Counted from the stretch's first letter, positions 1 to 9,428 are shown. The stretch is 64,000 bases of DNA from Blautia sp. (GCA_023667395.1 JAMPAC010000001.1:206680-270679); one strand, 5' to 3'. The notes: generated by a model from the letters alone, not told the origin. Numbers and translations are program-made.

Positions 1-52
1 CCTGGACACCCTGATTAAGAGTCAGGTGCTCTACCAACTGAGCTAGCGGTGC
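1..52 (-). tRNA. tRNA-Lys (CTT anticodon), 3' part outside the window
   Basis: Read on the minus strand, the 5' half of a tRNA is visible. It has an acceptor start GCACCGC, the D-arm AGCTCAGTTGGTAGAGC, and an anticodon arm CCTGA-CTCTTAA-TCAGG whose seven-base loop carries anticodon CTT, which reads AAG lysine codons. The variable region and the start of the T-arm follow up to the window edge. The T-loop and 3' acceptor strand lie outside. No promoter could be judged. Confidence 0.93.
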
Positions 53-141
53 ATTCCTTTGCATTATGCTTGTCTCTCACAACGCAATGACTATTATATT
101 ATATCTGTTACTAAAATGCAACCCCTTTTTCAAAAAATTTT

Positions 142-350
142 CTATACGAAATCCTCCCGCATGGGTGTAAAGATATCCAGCAGGATTCCTTCTTCCAGGC
201 AGACGCAGCCGTGCTCAATCCCGTCCTTTTTCAGCAGACTGTCCCCGGGATTGACAATCCTCTTCTCATCGGCGATCGTAAATTCAAACTGTCCGCTTCC
301 TGCTCAATGTCGCCATTCACATTCCAAATACGATCTTTTTCAGTTTTCAT
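142..350 (-). pseudogene. Decayed cupin-domain gene (internal deletion and frameshift)
   Basis: An ATG overlaps the 3' end of the MFS gene and begins a peptide MKTEKDRIWNVNGD. After about 20 codons the reading frame is wrong. In another frame the sequence continues as GQFEFTIADEKRIVNPGDS, then DGIEHGCVCLEEG and DIFTPMREDFV, ending at the TAG at 142-144. The second part is what I recall as the C-terminal half of small single-domain cupins, with one metal-ligand His (GIEHG). The first cupin motif, with its HxH ligands, is missing. An intact family member would be about 110 residues, so this looks like an internal deletion plus frameshift. Function is probably lost. A sequencing error could explain the frameshift but not the missing segment. 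Confidence 0.6.
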
Positions 351-1521
351 TGTTGTTCCTCCTGACATATTTGTTCAACGCTATGATCAGCGCCAGATCC
401 ACCAATACCACAATGACAATGGAACTCATGCCATAGGCGATTCCCGCACTCTCCGCTATCCTGCCTATCACCGACGGCATCAGGATCGATCCCATACTCG
501 CCATCGTCAGGATAAAACTCCACGCCATGGCATATTTCTGGATCAGCGTTCCGCAGAAAGAAACAGTGGTTGGATAGATTCCCGCCATGCTGTAGCCAAA
601 TCCCATGATGCCAATGACAATCGGCAATGTGCTCCTGCTGAGCAGCAGCCAGAAGAAAAATGCCACCACGCCAAATCCCATGACCACCAGCAGCCGTTCT
701 TTCTGCACCCGCTCCGAAGCCCATGCAACGGTCAGTCTCCCCGCCAGCATCATGATCCACAATACGCTGGCCATAAGCTGCGACAGGGAATCGCTCAACA
801 GACCTGTGTCCACAAAATAAGTGATCAGCCAGCCGATGACGCCCTGCTCCGCACATAGGTAGAAAAACAGGGTAAACGTGCAGAGATAAAACAGCGGCTC
901 CCTAAAGAATCCCAAATTACCGCTTTTCTTTTCCTTTTTTTCTTCCGGTTTTACCTCGTCCACGGGAATCAGGAAATACAGGATCCAGCTGAGGATTCCC
1001 ATGGCAACCATAAAATAGCAGGCATAAACCCAGTTCGCCGCATCTGTACGCGTCAGAAGCGTCAGAAAGATCGGAAACAGGAACGCGCCGATGGAAAACA
1101 TGGCGTGCAGGCCATTCAGGAAACCTGCTTTCCCCGGCGCCAGGTTATTGATGGTAAAATTACCGAAATTGCTGGACGCGCCTCTTGCCAGTCCGGTCAT
1201 CAGAAAAGCCGCCACCAGCGCAGCCGGTGAATTTCCCAGCAGGATCAGCAGATAGGAAACGGCATAGCAGGCATTAAACAACAGTATGCTTTTCTTCCGC
1301 CCAATCAGCGCGGGCAGCGCCCCCGCCATGAATCCTGACGCCAGATTTCCCACGGAATGCAGGCTCACAAGCATTCCAGCGAACGCGTAATTAAGTCCCC
1401 TGCTGTCCCGGATATAGGGAAGCAGTGACCCGATCGACAGCGCCAATACACCATTGAGCATAAACGCTGAATAAGTAAAATACAACTGCTTTTTTTCTTT
1501 GGCTGTCTTAAAATATTGCAT
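340..1521 (-). CDS. MFS transporter
   Basis: A 393-residue major facilitator superfamily permease with about twelve hydrophobic segments and a loop reading GRKK after the second or third helix, which is the usual MFS motif A position. The start MQYFKTAKEKK is chosen because an AAAGAGG ribosome site lies just upstream; a longer open frame has no credible start and overlaps the AraC gene. It lies 34 bases downstream of an AraC-type regulator on the same strand, and a cupin remnant overlaps its end, so the three were probably one operon. Small-molecule transport under AraC control is inferred. The substrate cannot be read from the sequence. Confidence 0.85.
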   Translation of the reverse strand: MQYFKTAKEKKQLYFTYSAFMLNGVLALSIGSLLPYIRDSRGLNYAFAGMLVSLHSVGNLASGFMAGALPALIGRKKSILLFNACYAVSYLLILLGNSPAALVAAFLMTGLARGASSNFGNFTINNLAPGKAGFLNGLHAMFSIGAFLFPIFLTLLTRTDAANWVYACYFMVAMGILSWILYFLIPVDEVKPEEKKEKKSGNLGFFREPLFYLCTFTLFFYLCAEQGVIGWLITYFVDTGLLSDSLSQLMASVLWIMMLAGRLTVAWASERVQKERLLVVMGFGVVAFFFWLLLSRSTLPIVIGIMGFGYSMAGIYPTTVSFCGTLIQKYAMAWSFILTMASMGSILMPSVIGRIAESAGIAYGMSSIVIVVLVDLALIIALNKYVRRNNNEN

Positions 1522-1555
1522 TTTGTTTTCATCCTCTTTCTTGTTCCTGCATCGG

Positions 1556-2512
1556 TCATATCTGAAAAATATGCTTCGTGGCGCTGTCCTCATAGGAAAG
1601 CACCTCGTTCTGCTGCGGCGCCAGCAGATGTTCCCTGCGGTAATGGGTGGGCGAACTGTGCATATACTGCTGGAACTGCCTGTTGAAGCTGGACAGGCTG
1701 CGGTAGCCCGTCTGCTGCGCAATGATATTAATGGGTTCCCGGTTCAGGTAAATCAGGTGGCAGGCCTGCTGGATGCGGTAATGCTGGATATATTCCAGGG
1801 GACTGATTCCCACCACTCTCTTAAACACCCGCCGGAAATGGCTCTCGCAGATACCGCAGTGGGCGGCAAGATCCTGTATGGATATGGCTTCCGTATAATG
1901 TTCATAAATATAGGTAAGGGCGGAGCGCACATAATGATGCTCACAGGCCGGTTCCTCCGGGGAGCCGTCGTTCACGTCCCCTGTCAGCGTCAGGCGGTTC
2001 ATCTCGGCGCAGAGCGCCACAAAGAGGCCGTGCACCGATCTCTGATACAGGGATTTCTTACCATGGAACTCCTGAAAAATTCCGGACAGGTACAAATGCA
2101 GTACAGGAAACTCTTCCCGCCTGATGATCACCGGAAGCTTCTGCGGAATGTAAAAATACTGCCAGAGCGCGTCACAGCCGCTGCCCTCTTCCTGAAACAG
2201 CAGCTTCGGCTCCACATACAGATATTCCCACACACTGGGAGCGGAGTCATTTACCGCAATATGGGAAACCTGGGGGAAAATAACGCTGTAATCGCCGGAC
2301 TGATAAGGAAAACTGTCCGACTCCCCGCAGTAGATCTGACCGGTACCGCCCAGGCAGCATCCAATCTCTATTCCATTATGAAAATGCAGGAATTCCGGAA
2401 CCGAAACCCCATTGATCCAGTAATCTCCCAGAAAAGCCAGAACGGGAAAAGAGGCCGGAAAATCATAGGGGCGGTAAGCCAGCGGCAAATGTCCAAATGA
2501 GCGTTTCTGCAT
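1556..2512 (-). CDS. AraC-family transcriptional regulator
   Basis: 318 residues. The N-terminal half is a cupin-like sensor domain with a histidine pair at FLHFHNG and a GDYSVIFP strand. The C-terminal ~100 residues hold two helix-turn-helix units, ISIQDLAAHCGICESHFRRVF and INIIAQQTGYRSLSSFNRQF, typical of AraC/XylS proteins. The start MQKRSFGH follows AAGGAG at nine bases; earlier ATGs are too close to that site or upstream of it. It is divergent from the 2629-12907 cluster and precedes the MFS gene. It probably binds a small sugar-like or amino-acid-like ligand and controls one or both flanking units. Confidence 0.9.
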   Translation of the reverse strand: MQKRSFGHLPLAYRPYDFPASFPVLAFLGDYWINGVSVPEFLHFHNGIEIGCCLGGTGQIYCGESDSFPYQSGDYSVIFPQVSHIAVNDSAPSVWEYLYVEPKLLFQEEGSGCDALWQYFYIPQKLPVIIRREEFPVLHLYLSGIFQEFHGKKSLYQRSVHGLFVALCAEMNRLTLTGDVNDGSPEEPACEHHYVRSALTYIYEHYTEAISIQDLAAHCGICESHFRRVFKRVVGISPLEYIQHYRIQQACHLIYLNREPINIIAQQTGYRSLSSFNRQFQQYMHSSPTHYRREHLLAPQQNEVLSYEDSATKHIFQI

Positions 2513-2571
2513 AGTTTTCATCTCCTTAGCGGCAAGCATGAAGCCGTCCGCCACTGTATAATATGTATAAA

Positions 2572-2600
2572 AGTATAGCGGAAAACGCAGAAAAAGTAAA
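2572..2600 (-). promoter_or_regulatory. Putative sigma-A promoter of the AraC gene
   Basis: On the minus strand, TTTACT (2595-2600) and TATACT (2572-2577) are separated by 17 bases. They lie about 60 bases upstream of the AraC start and inside the divergent intergenic region. A TATAAT at 2557-2562 on the plus strand lacks a matching -35 box, so the promoter of the rightward cluster is not resolved. Confidence 0.5.
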
Positions 2601-2628
2601 CAAATTCACAATACGATAAAAGGCGGGA

Positions 2629-3894
2629 ATGAAAATGATCGGAATTATGCAGCGGGAAATCGTATGCGCGCTGGGCTGTACGGAACCAAGCGCGGTAGCG
2701 CTGGCAGTGGCGAAAGCAAGGGAGACCCTGGGGGAAGAACCGGATAAGGTACTGCTTCAGGTCAGCGGCAATATTTTAAAGAATGCTATGAGTGTGGGCA
2801 TACCCGGTACGAACCTGAAAGGCATCGAGACGGCAGCGGCCCTGGGCTGCGTGGCAGGGAAAACGGAATACGGGCTGGAAGTTCTCCGGGGCATCGACCA
2901 GGGTCACATACGGCAGGCCCGGGAAATGATAGGGCAGGGCAGGCTGGAGATCCAGTTAAAGGATTGCGAGGAACGCCTTTACATAGAAGCGAAATGCGTA
3001 AAAGGCGACAGATCGGCGGAAGCGGTCATCGAACGTTATCACACCAATTTCGTCAATGTCTGCAAAAACGACAGGGTGATTTACTTTAAGGATAAGGAAG
3101 CGGTCACGGAGGAAAATACAGGAATCTATCAGCTGACCCTCCGGGGCATCTGGGACTTTATACAGCAGTGCAGCCTGGAACAGCTGCAATTTTTGGATGA
3201 AGTCATAGAAGTAAACAGCCGGATCGCCGAGGAAGGGTTGAAAGGCGATTACGGCATGGGTGTGGGAAAGCATCTGGCACAGCGGGGAAAACAGGATCAG
3301 GAAATGGACTTCCAGACCTACGTGGTATCCTATGTATCCGCAGCCGCAGACGCAAGGATGGCAGGCTGTCCCCTCCCCGTCATGGCCACCACGGGAAGCG
3401 GCAATCAGGGACTGACCGCGTCCCTCCCCGTGATCGCCGCAGCCAGACGGCTGGGATGCAGCAGGGAGCAGATGTACCGGGGGCTTGCCTTGAGCGAACT
3501 TGTGACCATCCATGTAAAAGAATATATCGGCAAGCTGTCTGCGCTGTGCGGCTGCGCCATTGCGGCGTCCATCGGCAGCGCCTGCGGGATCACTTATCTG
3601 CTGGGCGGACAGTACGAGAATGTGGAATATGCCGTGAAGAACATGGTAGCGGATATTTCCGGCCTGATCTGCGACGGCGCCAAGGCCGGATGCGCCCTGA
3701 AGATAGCCACATCCATAGCAGGAGCCATACAGTGCGCCTACCTGGCCCTGGAGGGCGTGGAAGCGCCGGATCGGGACGGTATCGTCTGCGAGAGCGTGGA
3801 GGATACCATCTGCAACCTGGGAAACCTGGGAAACAACGGAATGCGCGCCACGGACCACGTCATACTGGATATGATGCTTGCGAAAGAGTCGTAA
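2629..3894 (+). CDS. L-cysteine desulfidase / L-serine dehydratase alpha-type enzyme (UPF0597/YhaM family)
   Basis: 421 residues of the serine dehydratase alpha-like family that includes archaeal L-cysteine desulfidase and E. coli YhaM/CyuA. Seen here: the N-terminal GCTEPSAVALAVAKA motif with Cys17, a CGCAIAASIGSACGITYLLGG stretch, and ICDGAKAGCALK near the C-terminus. In this family these cysteines hold an oxygen-sensitive [4Fe-4S] cluster that activates the substrate hydroxyl or thiol. The reaction would be cysteine to pyruvate, sulfide and ammonia, or a related elimination. It is the first gene of a rightward cluster with two dipeptidases, which fits breakdown of imported peptides. The start is uncertain by two codons (ATG at 2629 or 2635). 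Confidence 0.82.
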   Translation: MKMIGIMQREIVCALGCTEPSAVALAVAKARETLGEEPDKVLLQVSGNILKNAMSVGIPGTNLKGIETAAALGCVAGKTEYGLEVLRGIDQGHIRQAREMIGQGRLEIQLKDCEERLYIEAKCVKGDRSAEAVIERYHTNFVNVCKNDRVIYFKDKEAVTEENTGIYQLTLRGIWDFIQQCSLEQLQFLDEVIEVNSRIAEEGLKGDYGMGVGKHLAQRGKQDQEMDFQTYVVSYVSAAADARMAGCPLPVMATTGSGNQGLTASLPVIAAARRLGCSREQMYRGLALSELVTIHVKEYIGKLSALCGCAIAASIGSACGITYLLGGQYENVEYAVKNMVADISGLICDGAKAGCALKIATSIAGAIQCAYLALEGVEAPDRDGIVCESVEDTICNLGNLGNNGMRATDHVILDMMLAKES

Positions 3895-3920
3895 AAAATT
3901 CAAATAAAATGGAGGCTGCT

Positions 3921-4886
3921 ATGACGAAAAAAGAGAGACTGTTGAGAGCGTTTCAAAATCAGGAAGTGGACAAGGTTCCCATGGGGTTCTGGTATCATTT
4001 TTCCCCCGATGACGATTTCGGTCAGGAGACGGTGAACCAGCACCTGGAACTGTTCCGCGAGACCGGCATGGATATGATCAAGGTCATGTGCGACGGTTAT
4101 TTTAACTATCCCAACCCCTATATTGAGAAAGTAACATGCCCCGAGGACTGGTTTGGGCTGACGCCTTTGGGCGAGGACCATCCCTACATCACAAAGCAGG
4201 TGGAACGCGTCAAAGGGGTTGTGGAGGGCGTCCAGGGAGAATGCTGCGTATTTTATAACGTATTCTGCCCCATGTCCCTGATGCGCTTCGGCACCAGCGA
4301 GGAACTTCTGATGGAGCATCTGAAAGCTAATCCGGAAGCCGTATGCCATGCGTTCGAGGTGATTGCACAGGACATCAAGACCCTGGTCCGCAGGCTGATC
4401 ACCGAGGCTGGCTGCGACGGCATATATTACTGCGTACAGAACGCGGAGACGTTCCGCTTTACCGCAGAGGAATACCGCAGGCTGGTAAGACCCTCCGACC
4501 TGGACGTGCTGGAGTATGCAAATACCTTGAGCGACAATAATATCCTGCACTGCTGCGGCTGGGCGGGAGACCCCAACAGGATTGAGGTATGGCAGGATTA
4601 CCCCGCCAAAGCCGTGAACTGGGCCGTCTATGTGGAAAACCTTTCCCTGGCGGAGGGCAAAAAGTTCTTCGGCGGACGCTGTGCCCTGGGCGGCTTTGAC
4701 AATCGTAAGGAGGGGCTGCTCTACTCCGGGACAAGGGAAGAGATCGAGAAAGAAGTGGAACGGCTTTTGGAGGAAGCGGGAACCACAGGCGTCATTCTGG
4801 GCGCGGACTGCACCGTACCCTCTGATATCGACCATGAGAGATTTCTCTGGATCAGGGAAAAGCTTGACGCGATGGCGGAAGCATAA
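3921..4886 (+). CDS. Uroporphyrinogen decarboxylase (URO-D) superfamily protein
   Basis: 321 residues with the URO-D fold signature: an N-terminal KKERLLRAFQNQEVDKVPMGFW segment, a central GCDGIYYCVQN strand, HCCGWAG, and a C-terminal GVILGADCTVPSD. The family covers true HemE and corrinoid-dependent methyltransferases such as MtaA. The N-terminal arginine motif of HemE is absent and HCCGWAG resembles a metal-binding site, so heme synthesis is unlikely. The start follows GGAGG at seven bases; a longer in-frame extension overlaps the desulfidase gene and is rejected. It lies 26 bases after the desulfidase gene. A role in demethylation or another small-molecule conversion is inferred only. Confidence 0.8.
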   Translation: MTKKERLLRAFQNQEVDKVPMGFWYHFSPDDDFGQETVNQHLELFRETGMDMIKVMCDGYFNYPNPYIEKVTCPEDWFGLTPLGEDHPYITKQVERVKGVVEGVQGECCVFYNVFCPMSLMRFGTSEELLMEHLKANPEAVCHAFEVIAQDIKTLVRRLITEAGCDGIYYCVQNAETFRFTAEEYRRLVRPSDLDVLEYANTLSDNNILHCCGWAGDPNRIEVWQDYPAKAVNWAVYVENLSLAEGKKFFGGRCALGGFDNRKEGLLYSGTREEIEKEVERLLEEAGTTGVILGADCTVPSDIDHERFLWIREKLDAMAEA

Positions 4887-5053
4887 CCGCCTTTCCCTGT
4901 CAGGCAGCCCTGCATCGGCGGGACACACGGAACGCAACGATTTTCACACACGAATGTGCGCCAGCGGAAGCTCAACGCTTTACAGCGCCAAAAAGCCGCA
5001 GGCTGCAGAAAGGCATGGTAAATGCAATGAATCAGGAAAAAGGATATGAAACC

Positions 5054-6007
5054 ATGAAATATAACCGGACAGGAGCCAGCGGCCTGCTGCTTCCGGCAAT
5101 GAGTTTCGGGCTCTGGCACAATTTCGGGGAGGATCGTCCCTACGAGACCGCCAGGGATATGGCGCTCACCGCTTTTGAAGCAGGCATTACCCACTTCGAC
5201 CTGGCCAATAATTACGGCCCCCCGGCGGGAAGCGCGGAGTACACCATGGGAAAGATTCTTCGGGAAGAACTGCATTCCCACAGGGACGAACTGATCCTGT
5301 CCACCAAGGCGGGCTACGGCATGTGGCCGGGTCCTTACGGGGACGGCGGCTCCAGAAAATATCTCATGGCGTCCCTGGATCAGAGCCTGGTCAGGCTGGG
5401 TGTGGACTATGTGGATATTTTCTACCATCACAGGCCGGATCCCGACACCCCTCTGGAAGAAACCATGGGGGCTCTCGTGGATATCGTCCGTCAGGGCAAG
5501 GCCTTATATATAGGGCTATCCAATTACGGCCCCGAAGCGCTGGAGCAGGCAGCGGGAATCCTGGAGGGCATGGGAAGCAGATGCCTCATCCATCAGCACC
5601 GCTACTCCATGCTGGACAGGAAAAATAAATGCCTCCTGCCAGTGGTAAAGCAGAAGAAAATGGGCTCCATCGCTTTCTGCCCCCTGGAACAGGGACTTCT
5701 GACGGACAAATATCTCCACGGAATTCCAAAGGATTCCAGGGCTGCAGGGAACAGCGTTTTCCTGGGCAGTGAAAATATTACCGCCGAATATCTGGAGAAG
5801 GCCGGGAAGCTGAACGAACTGGCTCTGCAGAGAGGGCAGTCCCTGGCGCAGATGGCGCTGGCTTACGCCCTGAAAGACGGCGAACTGACTTCCTTGATCC
5901 TGGGCGCCAGCCGCCCGGGACAGATCCTGGAAAATATCAAAGCACTGGAGAAGCCTGATTTCACGGAGGATGAAATGCAGCGCATTGAGGAGATTATATC
6001 ACTATGA
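5054..6007 (+). CDS. Aldo/keto reductase (YghZ/AKR14-like)
   Basis: 317 residues, a TIM-barrel NAD(P)H-dependent oxidoreductase. The catalytic tetrad is visible as Asp49 and Tyr54 (HFDLANNYG), Lys85 (ILSTKAGY) and a His pair at 125-126 (DIFYHHRPD). The segment GLSNYGPEALEQ and the C-terminal GASRPGQILEN are cofactor-binding elements. The closest well-known relatives reduce glyceraldehyde-3-phosphate or similar short aldehydes. The start MKYNRTG follows AAGGAT; an upstream ATG at 5015 lacks a ribosome site. Its stop overlaps the next gene's start (ATGA), so the two are translationally coupled. Confidence 0.88.
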   Translation: MKYNRTGASGLLLPAMSFGLWHNFGEDRPYETARDMALTAFEAGITHFDLANNYGPPAGSAEYTMGKILREELHSHRDELILSTKAGYGMWPGPYGDGGSRKYLMASLDQSLVRLGVDYVDIFYHHRPDPDTPLEETMGALVDIVRQGKALYIGLSNYGPEALEQAAGILEGMGSRCLIHQHRYSMLDRKNKCLLPVVKQKKMGSIAFCPLEQGLLTDKYLHGIPKDSRAAGNSVFLGSENITAEYLEKAGKLNELALQRGQSLAQMALAYALKDGELTSLILGASRPGQILENIKALEKPDFTEDEMQRIEEIISL

Positions 6008-7548
6008 ACGAACAGGATATCAGAGAGTGGATCGACCGGAAGATTCCGGAGTTGGTGGAAACGCTGAAAACTATCTGTCGTGTGCGCAGTGTGGCAGAGA
6101 CGAAAGATCCCTCCTGCAAACCCTATGGCGAGGGCTGCAAAAAGGCGCTTCACGATATGCTGGCCATAGGCAGGGAGGCAGGTTTTTCTACAGAGAACTT
6201 TGACGACTATGTGGGGCGCATCTCCTGCCCCGGAAAACAGAAAGAAAATATTGCCATCTGGGCGCATCTGGACGTGGTGGACGAAGGAGACGGCTGGGAT
6301 TATGCCCCTTACGACCCCATTGTGAAAGACAATTATTTCATCGCCAGGGGCTGCCAGGATAATAAAAGTTCCGCTGTCATGGGGCTGTATGTGCTCAAAT
6401 ACATGAAAGAGCATAACATTGTTTTAAACCATACCCTGGATCTGTATCTGGGAACCTGCGAGGAACAGGGTATGTACGACCTGGATTATTTTACCGGACA
6501 TTACGAATGCCCCACGCTCTCGCTGGTTCCGGACAGCGGTTTCCCCGTCTGCTGCGGGGAAAGGGGCTCCTTTAACGGTGAGCTGACCCAGCGGGAGCCG
6601 GTGAGCGGCGAACTGATCGACATTACCTGCGACTGCGGCCAGTATACCGTGCCGGACAAGGCTGACGTCATCCTGTCCTATACAGAGGAACGATGGGCAA
6701 AGTGTACAGCGGCCTTATCCGGGAACGCTGACATATCCGGCATAACTATCGACGTTGCAAAGCCGGACACAGACAATGCTGAAAAAAGCGCAAAACGAAA
6801 TGCCAGCAAAATTGACGTCACCAGAAAAGACGATGAAATCCACATTTTGGCCACAGGAATCTCCACCCAGGCTGCCAATCCCGATAACGGTGACAGCGCG
6901 TTAACCCGGCTGGCAGACTTCCTATGTGACAACCGGCTGCTTCCCGAATCCGACCTGCGCATCTTTGCCCTGGCCAGGGATATCAACAGACGCCACAACG
7001 GAGAGGCTTTGAACGTGTTCTGTGAGGATCCCCTCTCCGGCCCCATGGTGATGGTGGCCACGCAGCTGTCCCTGCGCCGGGAACCGAATGGGAGCAGGAT
7101 ACCCGTGCTGGGATTCATCTCCAAGTTTCCGGTGACCAGGAACGATGTTCCCTATGAGGAGCGCGCCGGAAAAGCCGCCGCAGAGAGAGGTTTTACCTTA
7201 AAGGTAAGCCGACTCTCCAAGGCCAATTACTTTAACCCGGAGAGACAGGTGGTGAAGCGGCTGACGGAATGCAGCAATGAGGTGCTGGGCAGACAGGACA
7301 AGCCCTTTGTCATGAGCGGCGGCACTTATGCCAGAAAGCTTCCCAACGCCTTTGCGTTCGGGACGGGTATGCCCCTCCCCAAACGGCCCGAGGCCATATT
7401 CCGTCCGGGACACGGGGACTACCACCAGCCGGACGAGAGTATTTCGCTGGAGCGTATCCGTAAGGCGCTGGAAATCTATATCAAAGGGATCCTGCGGATC
7501 GACGAACTGGATATCGGCGGAAATGAAAACCCGGAACCGCAGGACTAA
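6004..7548 (+). CDS. M20-family metallopeptidase, Sapep-type dipeptidase
   Basis: 514 residues of the Sapep/PepV branch of M20 zinc or manganese peptidases. Metal ligands and catalytic residues are in place: H88 and D90 (WAHLDVVD), D119 (GCQDNKSS), the E153-E154 pair (GTCEEQG), D177 (VPDSGFPV), and a late His in [26 protein letters not shown] is the typical C-terminal substrate-carboxylate element. It should hydrolyse dipeptides or N-blocked amino acids in the cytoplasm. The central lid domain is diverged from its paralogue at 11390. It overlaps the aldo/keto reductase gene by four bases. Confidence 0.88.
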   Translation: MNEQDIREWIDRKIPELVETLKTICRVRSVAETKDPSCKPYGEGCKKALHDMLAIGREAGFSTENFDDYVGRISCPGKQKENIAIWAHLDVVDEGDGWDYAPYDPIVKDNYFIARGCQDNKSSAVMGLYVLKYMKEHNIVLNHTLDLYLGTCEEQGMYDLDYFTGHYECPTLSLVPDSGFPVCCGERGSFNGELTQREPVSGELIDITCDCGQYTVPDKADVILSYTEERWAKCTAALSGNADISGITIDVAKPDTDNAEKSAKRNASKIDVTRKDDEIHILATGISTQAANPDNGDSALTRLADFLCDNRLLPESDLRIFALARDINRRHNGEALNVFCEDPLSGPMVMVATQLSLRREPNGSRIPVLGFISKFPVTRNDVPYEERAGKAAAERGFTLKVSRLSKANYFNPERQVVKRLTECSNEVLGRQDKPFVMSGGTYARKLPNAFAFGTGMPLPKRPEAIFRPGHGDYHQPDESISLERIRKALEIYIKGILRIDELDIGGNENPEPQD

Positions 7549-7732
7549 AATTTATAAAAAGTGTGTTCGCTGTCCCATTTTCAAGGACAGTTTACGCAGA
7601 TATAAAGAAGCAGCAAACAAAGCAGTAAAAAGAAAGGGAGAAAAGAGAAAAGTAAACAGCAAAACAATTGCAGGCATCAAAACTGCAGCAAGTAACATCA
7701 AAACGTAAAACAAATGAGAAGGGAGAAACAAC
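7549..7732 (+). other. Intergenic leader before the binding-protein gene
   Basis: No gene is seen here. A short hairpin (CTGTCC, nine-base loop, GGACAG at 7570-7590) is followed by only a weak T-rich stretch, so it may be a partial terminator or a processing site. The rest is A-rich and ends in a ribosome site GAAGGGAG before the binding-protein ATG. I could not identify a convincing promoter. Confidence 0.4.
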
Positions 7733-9412
7733 ATGAAGAAATGGAAAAAAACAAGTACCCTGTTGGCGGCAGTACTGGCGGCTTCCACACTGCTTGCGGG
7801 CTGCGGCGACGCGACTGACGGCAGCAGCGCAGGCAGCGGAGCCACCGGCGGCAGCAGTGCAGCGGCTTCACAGGGAGGCCCCGCCCATCCCATCGGCGAC
7901 GGCTCCGTTACCCTGACCATCTTCTGCGATTTCCAGACCGCAGCAAGATCCTATTACACCGACCTGGGCGACAATCCCGTGGTACAGTGGATCGAGAAAG
8001 ATACCGGGCTGAACCTGGAATTCATCCATGCCCCGGTGGGAGACGACGGCACATTCTTCCAGAATATGCTGGCTGGCGGCGACCTGCCCGACCTGATCTT
8101 CTCCAGCAGATTCCAGACCCACTATCCCGGCGGCGTGGAGGGCGCCATCAACGACGGCCTGCTGTATGACGTAACGGAACTGGTAGAGCAGAACGCACCC
8201 AATTTCTGGGCGCTCTGTGATGACGAGAACGATCCCGATATCCAGAAGAAGATACGCGGCGACCAGGGCATGATCATCAAATTCGGCAGTACGTTCCTGC
8301 CCCCTACCGACAACAATAAGGTGTTCAACGGACTTGTCATCAGACAGGACTGGCTGGACAAATATAATCTGGAAGCACCCGTGACACTGGATGAGTATAC
8401 GGAAGTACTCCGCACTTTCAAGGAGAACGGCGTGGAATATCCCCTGGCGCTGTGCGAGTTCTTTAATCAGTCACAGTTCAGCGCAAACAACCCCATCGCT
8501 TCCGCTTTCGGCGTGTCCGTAAAGGAATTTGACCTGGATGCGGACGGCAACGTACACTACTGCAGAACCCAGGACGGCTATAAGGAATTCCTGAAATTCC
8601 TTCACGGCTGGGCGGAAGAGGGCCTCATCGACGAAGACCTTGTAAGCCGCAGCATCGATGATGCCCTGAGACTGTTCCAGGGAGGGCAGGCAGGAATGTG
8701 CTTTGCCCATACCTATAACGTAAAGCAGTCCGTGGCAGTAGGCCCGGCGTCAGACCCTGAGTTCAAGCTTCTGTGCCTGGAGATGCCCAAGATCAACGCA
8801 GGCGACGCGACCCACCTTTCCTCCCCTACCAGGTCCATCAACAGCAATTCCTGGCAGGTATACGCGAAAACAAAGTACCCCGAAGAAGCGGTCGCTTTCA
8901 TCGACTATCTGATGAGCCCTGACATACTGCTGCTCACCGCATGGGGAACCAATGAGGGAGAAAACAAGACCTACCAGATCAACGCCGACGGTCAGAGAGA
9001 GTTTACCGAATTCGTGACCAACAACCCCGACGGCCTGGATTACGACACCGTCCGCGCGTTGAATATGTGCGCACCTTTCCAGATCAAGTACGACGAGACC
9101 ATGGAAGCGTCACAGTACTCCGAGGCGGAATGCCATCAGTCATGGGATGCATGGGGCAAGCAGAACGACGGCGACTGGAATCTTCCCAGATACCTTACGC
9201 TGACCACTGCGGAATCCGAGGAACTGACCAGGATCAAGCAGGATCTTGCCAACTATTCCGACGAGATGGTATATAAGTTCATCTTCGGACAGGAAGACAT
9301 CGACGCTAACTGGGACGCTTTCGTGGCGGAACTGGAGCGCCTGGGCAGCACACGCGGCGAGGAGATCAACAAGGAAGCTTATGACAGATACCTGGAGCGT
9401 GGCAGCAACTGA
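7733..9412 (+). CDS. ABC importer solute-binding lipoprotein (LplA-like)
   Basis: 559 residues. Residues 1-24 form a lipoprotein signal peptide with a basic start (KKWKK), a hydrophobic core and lipobox LLAGC, so Cys24 should be lipidated outside the membrane. A Gly/Ser/Ala-rich linker follows. The mature part has features of the large (>500 residue) extracellular binding proteins that pair with LplB/LplC permeases, for example NPVVQWIEKDTGLNLEF, GDLPDLIFS and YPEEAVAFIDYLMSP. It delivers a carbohydrate or carbohydrate-like ligand to the permeases at 9504 and 10442. The surrounding dipeptidases suggest the ligand may contain amino acids; this is inference. Confidence 0.9.
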   Translation: MKKWKKTSTLLAAVLAASTLLAGCGDATDGSSAGSGATGGSSAAASQGGPAHPIGDGSVTLTIFCDFQTAARSYYTDLGDNPVVQWIEKDTGLNLEFIHAPVGDDGTFFQNMLAGGDLPDLIFSSRFQTHYPGGVEGAINDGLLYDVTELVEQNAPNFWALCDDENDPDIQKKIRGDQGMIIKFGSTFLPPTDNNKVFNGLVIRQDWLDKYNLEAPVTLDEYTEVLRTFKENGVEYPLALCEFFNQSQFSANNPIASAFGVSVKEFDLDADGNVHYCRTQDGYKEFLKFLHGWAEEGLIDEDLVSRSIDDALRLFQGGQAGMCFAHTYNVKQSVAVGPASDPEFKLLCLEMPKINAGDATHLSSPTRSINSNSWQVYAKTKYPEEAVAFIDYLMSPDILLLTAWGTNEGENKTYQINADGQREFTEFVTNNPDGLDYDTVRALNMCAPFQIKYDETMEASQYSEAECHQSWDAWGKQNDGDWNLPRYLTLTTAESEELTRIKQDLANYSDEMVYKFIFGQEDIDANWDAFVAELERLGSTRGEEINKEAYDRYLERGSN

Positions 9413-9428
9413 CCGGACAGGAAAAACC

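Noticed and set aside
1499-2500. A 333-codon open frame on the plus strand
   Set aside because: Antisense to the AraC gene; composition is that of a reverse-strand frame.
2956-3903. A 315-codon open frame on the minus strand
   Set aside because: Antisense to the cysteine desulfidase-family gene; no domain or ribosome site.
3900-4937. A 345-codon open frame on the minus strand
   Set aside because: Antisense to the URO-D-superfamily gene, whose motifs are convincing on the plus strand.
4887-5053. A small gene between the URO-D and aldo/keto reductase genes
   Set aside because: No frame with a ribosome site. An ATG at 5015 joins the reductase frame but AAGGAT favours the later start.
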